NCBI GenBank assembly: GCA_018819085.1
Contig: JAHJQT010000049.1
Location: 1 to 11,420, forward strand
DNA: 11,420 bases
Direction of reading: 5' to 3'
Origin: Patescibacteria group bacterium
GTDB taxonomy: Bacteria; Patescibacteriota; Minisyncoccia; Portnoybacterales; UBA2143
In this document: in pieces, positions 6,916-11,420 of the stretch
Numbering within the stretch: the first letter of the stretch is position 1
How the letters are laid out: every line of letters begins with the position of its first letter
Notes under the pieces: model-generated
What the model saw: only the letters and a program-made list of their open reading frames with translations
What the model was told of the DNA's origin: nothing
Database searches by the model: none
Made by a program: the position numbers and the translations under genes

Positions 6916-8145
6916 TTAAACTCCAGACATCATTGAATACATTGGTTGAATCATGGAGATAGCAAAAAATCCTACTGCCACACCGATAAATACCATTAAT
7001 ATCGGTTCAAGTACAGATGACATATTTTTAGTTACATTATCAATTTCTTCTTCATAAAAATCAGCTAAATTTTTTAGGATTTCTGATAAACTTCCTGTTT
7101 CTTCACCTACTCCAATCATTTGTATGACCATTGGAGTGTAAAGATTTTCGTATTTATTTAATGAGTCACTTAATTTTTTACCTTTTTGAATCTCTTTAGT
7201 AGCATCAAGAAGTGTTTCTTTAAAATGGATATTTGATAACGTGCCAGCTACTACTTCCAAAGATTTTGTTATTGGTACGCCACTTTCGATTAAAGAACTT
7301 AATGTTCTTGATAGTCGTGCTGAATTTATTTTCCTTATTAAAGAGCCGAAAATAGGGAGATGAAGATATATCCCATGAAGAGCTCTTCTTACTTCCTTAT
7401 TTCTTGTTATTAGTTTTATTGCGAAGAAAAGAGAAATTGCAATAATTATTCCGAGAAATATATTATCTTTAAGAAAACTGCTTATGAACATAATAGCACG
7501 TGTGCTTAAAGGAAGTTCTACTTTTAATTCTTCAAATACTTCAGTTAATTTTGGTACAACCATTATCATCATCAATATTCCAATGCCAAACATAGCGATA
7601 ACAATGACTGCTGGATACATCATTGCACCTCTGACTCTACTAATTAATTCATGATTTTTTTTCATTTGTTCAGCGAGTATATTTAACACTTCGCTTAAAT
7701 TACCTCCAGCTTCACCGACTTCAATCATATTTACATACAATTCACTGAACACTTTTGGATATTTTTTTAATGATTCACTGAATGTCTTCCCTTGACTAAC
7801 ACTTATTTCAACTTGACTAATAATTTTTTTAAATTTAGGGCTTTTTGTTTGTTGGGCAAGGATTTGAAGTGCTTTATTAAGAGATAATCCTGCATTTATC
7901 ATTACTGAAAGATGTCGACTAAACATCATTTTTTCAACTAAAGATATTGTTCCCAATTCTTTGATTCTTTTGATGATATTCAAATAATAGCTAATTTCTT
8001 TTTTTCTTCCAGCTACTTCTGCTGAAATTAAAACCAACCCTTGGTTTCTTAAAATAGATGCTAATTCATGTTTATTAATAGCTATCGCATGATCTGTTTG
8101 ATTTTCTCCTTTTTTGTTTTTAGCTATGTATATATATGAAGGCAT
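6916..8145 (-). CDS. pilC: Type IV pilus / type II secretion inner-membrane platform protein PilC (GspF family)
   Basis: This is the polytopic inner-membrane platform on which the PilB ATPase acts to insert pilin into the growing fibre. The 409-residue length is normal. The N-terminal MPSYIYIAKNKKGE segment is typical. Two tandem GspF domains are visible: the first near 73-197 with FSRHLSVMINAGLSLNKAL and IEVGEAGGNLSEVL, the second near 275-400 with ARLSRTLSSLIESGVPITKSL and IGVGEETGSLSEIL. Membrane segments lie near 174-198, 228-246 and 378-400. It starts five bases after the pilB stop and ends two bases before the GspH-like start, with a weak AAAGAG as the only ribosome binding site candidate. 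All conserved parts are intact. Confidence 0.96.
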   Translation of the reverse strand: MPSYIYIAKNKKGENQTDHAIAINKHELASILRNQGLVLISAEVAGRKKEISYYLNIIKRIKELGTISLVEKMMFSRHLSVMINAGLSLNKALQILAQQTKSPKFKKIISQVEISVSQGKTFSESLKKYPKVFSELYVNMIEVGEAGGNLSEVLNILAEQMKKNHELISRVRGAMMYPAVIVIAMFGIGILMMIMVVPKLTEVFEELKVELPLSTRAIMFISSFLKDNIFLGIIIAISLFFAIKLITRNKEVRRALHGIYLHLPIFGSLIRKINSARLSRTLSSLIESGVPITKSLEVVAGTLSNIHFKETLLDATKEIQKGKKLSDSLNKYENLYTPMVIQMIGVGEETGSLSEILKNLADFYEEEIDNVTKNMSSVLEPILMVFIGVAVGFFAISMIQPMYSMMSGV

Positions 8146-8150
8146 AATAT

Positions 8151-9899
8151 TTACTCTTTAGTGACTCTTAATATTTCTTCAATACTTGTTATACCTTGAA
8201 CAGCTTTAATAAACCCATCTTCTAGCATTGTTAACATCCCATCTTTTTTCGCTTGTGTTTCAATTTCGCTTGTAGGTGCTTCTTTGATAATAATATTTTG
8301 AATTGCTTCATTAACTTCTAAAACTTCATGAATACCAATTCGTCCTTTGTATCCATCAGGACAATCATCTGATTTTCCTGGTTTATAAAATTCTATGCTA
8401 TTCCAATCATCTTTTGGAGTTATAACTTTTTCATCTTTTAATATTTGAAGAATTTTTTCTAGATTAATTTCTTTACCTAAACTTTTTATTTCATCAGGAC
8501 TTAATTTATATTTTTCCTTTGTTTCTGGATAAAGTTTACGTACTAATCTTTGGGCGATAATAAGGTTAGCTGTTGATGAAATTAAAAATGGTTCTACCTT
8601 CATATCAATTAAACGGGAGAAAGATCCAGCAGCGCTATTTGTATGAAGAGTTGAAAATACTAAATGCCCAGTTAGAGCAGCATTAATAGCAAGTCCTGCT
8701 GTTTCATTATCTCTAATTTCTCCAACCATTATAATATCAGGGTCTTGACGGACAAGAGCTCTTAATCCATTTGCAAATGTTAATCCAATTCTTGGTTTTA
8801 CTTGGGTTTGGTTAATTCTTTCCATTCTATATTCAACGGGATCTTCAACAGTTGAAATATTGACTCCTGGCTCATTAAGGATATCCATGATTGTATAAAG
8901 AGTTGTTGTTTTTCCACATCCAGTTGGTCCTGTGGCTAAAATCATGCCATTCGGTTTTTTTATGTTCCTATGGACTTTTTCTAGTGCTTTATCTCTAAAT
9001 CCTAGATTTTCTAAAGTTAATCCTTTTGTATCTTCAGGGAGAAGACGTAAAACAGCTTTTTCTCCATCGTAAACAGGTAACATTGAAATACGAAATGATA
9101 TTTTATAATCCTTACTTTCAATATTAAATCGTCCATCTTGTGGTAATCTATGTTCGTCAAGTTTTAAATTAGATAAAACTTTAATACGTGCGATTATTCC
9201 AGAATGAAGTTTTTTTGGTAGAGTCATTGTGTCATGTAAAATGCCATCAATTCTATAACGGATCACAACTTCTTTTTCAAGTGGTTCAATATGTATGTCA
9301 GATGCCTGTTGTAAAATAGCATGTTTTAGAAGTGTATCAACTATTTTAATAATAGGCATTTGTTCAGCCACTTTTTCTAAGTCTTCTTCTGTTTCTTTAT
9401 CTTTTTTATCAGGCGAAATGACTATTTCTGTTTCTTTTTTAATTAAATCTCCAAATTCTGCTTCTAAGCTTTTTTGATATTGACTTAAAACGTTTTTAAT
9501 GCTTTCTGGATTAGTTAGTCGGGGAAGTATTTTTAAATCTGATTTCTTTCTTATGAATTCAATTGTTTGGAGATCTTTAGGATCAAGCATAGCAACTTCA
9601 AGTTCTTTCCCATTCTTTCTAAAAGGAATAATATTGTGTTGCTTAGCAATAGGTTCAGGAATTATTTGAAGAATATCTTTAGGAATATTTTCTTTCTCTA
9701 AATTAACAAAAGGAATACCAAGAATGTAAGCTTGAAGCTTAATTAATTGTTCTTTAGCTAATAGTTTTTCTTTAACTAAAAAATCGGCTAAATCTTTTTT
9801 AGCTTTTTTAGCTGTTTCTTCAGCTTTAAGCAGGGCTTCTTTTTTAATTAATCCTGCATCAAGAATAAATGCCTTTAACTGTGAATCTTCGACTTGCAT
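8151..9899 (-). CDS. pilB: Type IV pilus assembly ATPase PilB (GspE family)
   Basis: This is a cytoplasmic hexameric ATPase that drives pilus extension through PilC. It is 582 residues, a normal length. Residues 1-140 form an MshEN/GspE N-terminal domain, a fold that binds cyclic di-GMP in some relatives; the binding motif here (DLADFLVKEKLLAKE) is only partly like the consensus. The linker (150-180) is charged and probably flexible. The core has ASDIHIEP (199-206), Walker A GPTGCGKT (324-331), the Asp box VEDPVEYR (351-358), the Walker B region RQDPDIIMVGEIRD (384-397), and the His box TGHLVFSTLHTN (410-421). The region that usually carries a four-cysteine zinc site instead reads RKLYPETKEKY and KPGKSDDCPDGYKGR, with a single cysteine (C513). 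The extension-type ATPase call, rather than PilT, rests on the N-terminal domain and length. It begins 15 bases after the receiver stop, with no clear Shine-Dalgarno. Confidence 0.96.
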   Translation of the reverse strand: MQVEDSQLKAFILDAGLIKKEALLKAEETAKKAKKDLADFLVKEKLLAKEQLIKLQAYILGIPFVNLEKENIPKDILQIIPEPIAKQHNIIPFRKNGKELEVAMLDPKDLQTIEFIRKKSDLKILPRLTNPESIKNVLSQYQKSLEAEFGDLIKKETEIVISPDKKDKETEEDLEKVAEQMPIIKIVDTLLKHAILQQASDIHIEPLEKEVVIRYRIDGILHDTMTLPKKLHSGIIARIKVLSNLKLDEHRLPQDGRFNIESKDYKISFRISMLPVYDGEKAVLRLLPEDTKGLTLENLGFRDKALEKVHRNIKKPNGMILATGPTGCGKTTTLYTIMDILNEPGVNISTVEDPVEYRMERINQTQVKPRIGLTFANGLRALVRQDPDIIMVGEIRDNETAGLAINAALTGHLVFSTLHTNSAAGSFSRLIDMKVEPFLISSTANLIIAQRLVRKLYPETKEKYKLSPDEIKSLGKEINLEKILQILKDEKVITPKDDWNSIEFYKPGKSDDCPDGYKGRIGIHEVLEVNEAIQNIIIKEAPTSEIETQAKKDGMLTMLEDGFIKAVQGITSIEEILRVTKE

Positions 9900-9914
9900 A
9901 GAGTCGGTTATTAT

Positions 9915-10283
9915 TTATTGATTTAAAACCTGTTTTATTTTTTCAACTATTTCTTCTAGCTTATAGTTCGCTTTAATAAGATAAGCAGTTGCGCCCAGAG
10001 AAAGTACCTTTTCTATATTATCACTTTCTTCTAAGTTAGTTAGCGCAATAACAGGTATGTTTTTAGTTGAGTCATCTTTTTTTAATTCTTTTAATACTTC
10101 AAAGCCATTTTTTTTAGGTAGAATTAAATCAAGCAAAATTAAGTCAGGTATCATTTTTTTTGCTATTTCTAACCCCAACTCTCCATCTAGAGCATTTTTA
10201 ACTTCATATCCTTCTTGCTCTAAAAATCTACTTATTGCTTTTTGTATTGTAGGTTCATCTTCAATAAAAAGAATTTTTTTCAT
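9915..10283 (-). CDS. Stand-alone CheY-like response regulator receiver
   Basis: The product is 122 residues and consists only of a receiver domain. The acidic pocket is E8/D9, the phospho-acceptor is D52 in LILLDLILP, the switch residue is T82 in VIALTN, and the conserved lysine is K104 in YLIKAN. No DNA-binding or enzymatic output domain is attached, so it should act by protein contact, like CheY or the PilG/PilH proteins of twitching systems. It sits between the kinase gene (27 bases after its stop) and pilB (15 bases before its start). The kinase is therefore its likely phospho-donor and the pilus machine its likely target; this link is inference from position. The start ATG follows an A/T-only leader with no Shine-Dalgarno. 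Confidence 0.94.
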   Translation of the reverse strand: MKKILFIEDEPTIQKAISRFLEQEGYEVKNALDGELGLEIAKKMIPDLILLDLILPKKNGFEVLKELKKDDSTKNIPVIALTNLEESDNIEKVLSLGATAYLIKANYKLEEIVEKIKQVLNQ

Positions 10284-10293
10284 ATGTTTTTTT

Positions 10294-10317
10294 ATTATTT
10301 TATTATTTTATTATTTT
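10294..10317. repeat. Three perfect tandem 8-base repeats at the kinase/receiver junction
   Basis: The unit ATTATTTT (plus strand) is repeated three times without mismatch at 10294-10301, 10302-10309 and 10310-10317, with a degenerate continuation to about 10326. It covers the last two codons and the stop of the kinase gene and most of the leader of the receiver gene. The unit is not a multiple of three, so a copy-number change would alter the kinase C-terminus and the spacing to the receiver start. Confidence 0.7.
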
Positions 10318-11264
10318 ATTTTATTTTTAATTGGTATTTCAAACCAAAAAGTTGTTCCTTTGTTTTCTTGGCTATGAAACCATATTTTACCTTTTGATTT
10401 TTTAATAATTGATTTTGCTATAAATAATCCAAGACCAGTCCCAATTGTTTCATGTTTCATAATGTTTCTGCTTCTGAAAAATTTTTGAAAAATATTTTTA
10501 TGATCATTTTTAGGTATGCCTACACCATTATCTTCTATTTCAAATCTTAATAGTTTGTTTTTTTTAATTAAACTAATTTTAACTTCTCCTTTCTTCTTAA
10601 TATATTTAACGGCATTGTCCATTAAATTGCGAATAACTATTTCTATCCCCTGCTTATCTATTAATATGGGCAAAGAATTCATTTTTGTTTCTAGATTTAT
10701 TTTAATATTTTTTGCTTTTGCCATTGGAATATATTCTTCTATTATTTTTTGAAGTAATTCTTTAATGTCAGTTTTTTCAAGGGCAAGACTTATATTTTTT
10801 TGTTCAACTTTAGAGACATCAAGTAGGTCATTTACTAATTTTATCATTCGTTCATTATTTTCACTTATTTCTTTTAATTCTTGAGTGTGACAATTTTTAA
10901 CTTTTTCTTCTTTGCGCGTTATAAGATTAAGAGTCCATTTAATTCCAGTTAGTGGAGTTCTTAATTGATGCGAAACAATGCTAATAAATTCTGATTTCAT
11001 TCTATTTGCTTCTGTTAATTTCTCAACACTTTGAATTATGAAATGATTGATTATAAATAATATTGTTGTTATGGCAATTACAATTAAAGCAACTATTTCT
11101 GGTTGGGTATATTTCATAGCTACTAAATATGTGCTTATCATTGCTATAATAATAATAAGTCCAGTTAAAAGAAATAGAAAACTTGGACATTGCCATAATC
11201 CTAAATTATATTTTCTACATTGTTTTACAAAATTTAGCGATTCGCAAATTTTTTTTATATACAT
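10311..11264 (-). CDS. Membrane-bound sensor histidine kinase
   Basis: This 317-residue kinase has two membrane helices (about 28-49 and 57-77) joined by a very short loop of about seven residues, so it has no periplasmic sensor domain. A DHp domain follows with the phospho-acceptor His99 in FISIVSHQLRTPL. The HATPase domain has the N box RNLMDNAVKY (212-221, N217), G1 DNGVGI (245-250), the F box FQKFFRS (259-265) and G2 GTGLGL (275-280). All catalytic boxes are intact. The cytoplasmic N-terminus holds C7, C16 and C26, the latter two in CRKYNLGLWQC, next to the first helix. A promoter sits directly upstream, with its expected start site about one base before the ATG, suggesting a leaderless message. 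No other in-frame ATG occurs until M42, which lies inside the first helix. The receiver gene follows 27 bases downstream and is the likely partner. The signal sensed is unknown; intramembrane or redox sensing is possible. Confidence 0.94.
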   Translation of the reverse strand: MYIKKICESLNFVKQCRKYNLGLWQCPSFLFLLTGLIIIIAMISTYLVAMKYTQPEIVALIVIAITTILFIINHFIIQSVEKLTEANRMKSEFISIVSHQLRTPLTGIKWTLNLITRKEEKVKNCHTQELKEISENNERMIKLVNDLLDVSKVEQKNISLALEKTDIKELLQKIIEEYIPMAKAKNIKINLETKMNSLPILIDKQGIEIVIRNLMDNAVKYIKKKGEVKISLIKKNKLLRFEIEDNGVGIPKNDHKNIFQKFFRSRNIMKHETIGTGLGLFIAKSIIKKSKGKIWFHSQENKGTTFWFEIPIKNKIK

Positions 11265-11271
11265 TATTTAG

Positions 11272-11300
11272 ATTATATCATAATAAGAAAGACAAGCCAA
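11272..11300 (-). promoter_or_regulatory. Sigma70-type promoter for the kinase-pilus-uvrD-ksgA operon
   Basis: On the minus strand TTGGCT (11295-11300) is followed after exactly 17 bases by a consensus TATAAT (11272-11277). The expected start of transcription is about 11265, one base before the kinase ATG at 11264. The -10 is perfect and the -35 matches three of six consensus bases. It is the only convincing promoter upstream of the leftward gene train. Confidence 0.62.
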
Positions 11301-11308
11301 TTATTAAA

Positions 11309-11337
11309 TTGACTGATTATTTGTTTTAGGATATTAT
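11309..11337 (+). promoter_or_regulatory. Sigma70-type promoter for tRNA-Pro
   Basis: TTGACT (11309-11314) is separated by 17 bases from TATTAT (11332-11337). The expected start is about 11344, giving a 5' leader of about three bases before the tRNA at 11347. The -35 and -10 each match five of six consensus bases. It lies back to back with the kinase promoter, with eight bases between the two -35 boxes. Confidence 0.68.
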
Positions 11338-11346
11338 ATCTTATAT

Positions 11347-11419
11347 CGGGGTGTAGCCTAGCGGCTAAGGCACTCGCTTTGGGAGCGAGAGATCGCAGGT
11401 TCAAATCCTGTCACCCCGA
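11347..11419 (+). tRNA. tRNA-Pro (anticodon UGG)
   Basis: A full cloverleaf can be folded. The acceptor is CGGGGTG (11347-11353) paired with CACCCCG (11412-11418), with discriminator A at 11419. The D stem is GCCT/AGGC, and the anticodon stem is CTCGC/GCGAG with loop TTTGGGA, giving anticodon TGG (proline, codon family CCN). There is a five-base variable loop, and the T stem is GCAGG/CCTGT with one G-U pair and loop TTCAAAT. The length is 73 bases. The window ends one base later, so it cannot be seen whether CCA is encoded. It is divergent from the kinase operon. Confidence 0.97.
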
Positions 11420-11420
11420 C

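Noticed and set aside
9295..9477. Plus-strand open frame of 60 codons
   Set aside because: It is antisense to the pilB linker region; no independent support.
10057..10377. Plus-strand open frame of 106 codons
   Set aside because: It is antisense to the receiver gene and kinase end, crosses the A/T repeat, and is Phe/Ile-rich as expected of a shadow frame.
10516..10752. Plus-strand open frame of 78 codons
   Set aside because: It is antisense to the kinase ATPase domain, whose boxes are intact on the minus strand.
11047..11271. Plus-strand open frame of 74 codons, hydrophobic
   Set aside because: It is antisense to the kinase membrane helices, and the hydrophobicity follows from reading A/T-rich helix codons in reverse.

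Overview
The window is an AT-rich bacterial segment (roughly 30% GC by eye). It holds one long leftward gene train on the minus strand and a single tRNA gene on the plus strand at the right edge. Read in transcription order (right to left) the train is: histidine kinase, stand-alone receiver, pilB-type ATPase, pilC-type platform protein, four prepilin-like minor pilins (GspH/FimT-, PilV/GspI-, GspJ- and PilX/GspK-like), a UvrD/PcrA helicase split by an intein, and ksgA/rsmA, which runs off the left edge. Junctions are overlapping or at most 27 bases, no terminator is visible between genes, and no stretch over 300 bases lacks a gene. The layout fits a ten-gene operon.

The gene style suggests a candidate-phyla-radiation (Patescibacteria/Parcubacteria-like) genome: very low GC, a compact type IV pilus cluster with four short prepilin genes, a PilX-like protein with an exported beta-rich passenger, weak or absent Shine-Dalgarno sequences, and a short kinase with an 'LWQCPSFLF' juxtamembrane motif. 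This assignment is an inference from gene style, not from a marker phylogeny. Stop codons TAA, TAG and TGA are all used as stops, so the TGA-to-glycine code of some CPR lineages does not seem to apply.

Region by region: 1-855 is ksgA, interrupted in frame by a 38-base near-perfect palindrome resembling a REP-type element. 860-3829 is uvrD, whose helicase motif III is split by a 363-residue class 1 intein (1991-3079). The intein insert lacks LAGLIDADG motifs and looks GIY-YIG-like. 3839-6913 holds the minor pilins. The GspH-like one carries an extra C-terminal domain with an HxH/HxH/CxH pattern. 6916-9899 is the pilus motor and platform, pilC and pilB; PilB has lost most of its usual zinc-binding cysteines. 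9915-11264 is the two-component pair. 11265-11346 is a compact divergent promoter region, and 11347-11419 is tRNA-Pro(UGG).

Working together: PilB would power polymerisation through PilC, and the minor pilins would form the priming or tip complex. The kinase and its output-less receiver are placed to tune the machine, probably by protein contact. The major pilin, the prepilin peptidase, PilT and PilM/N/O are not in the window. UvrD (repair) and KsgA (16S rRNA dimethylation) appear to be housekeeping genes transcribed at the tail of the pilus operon.
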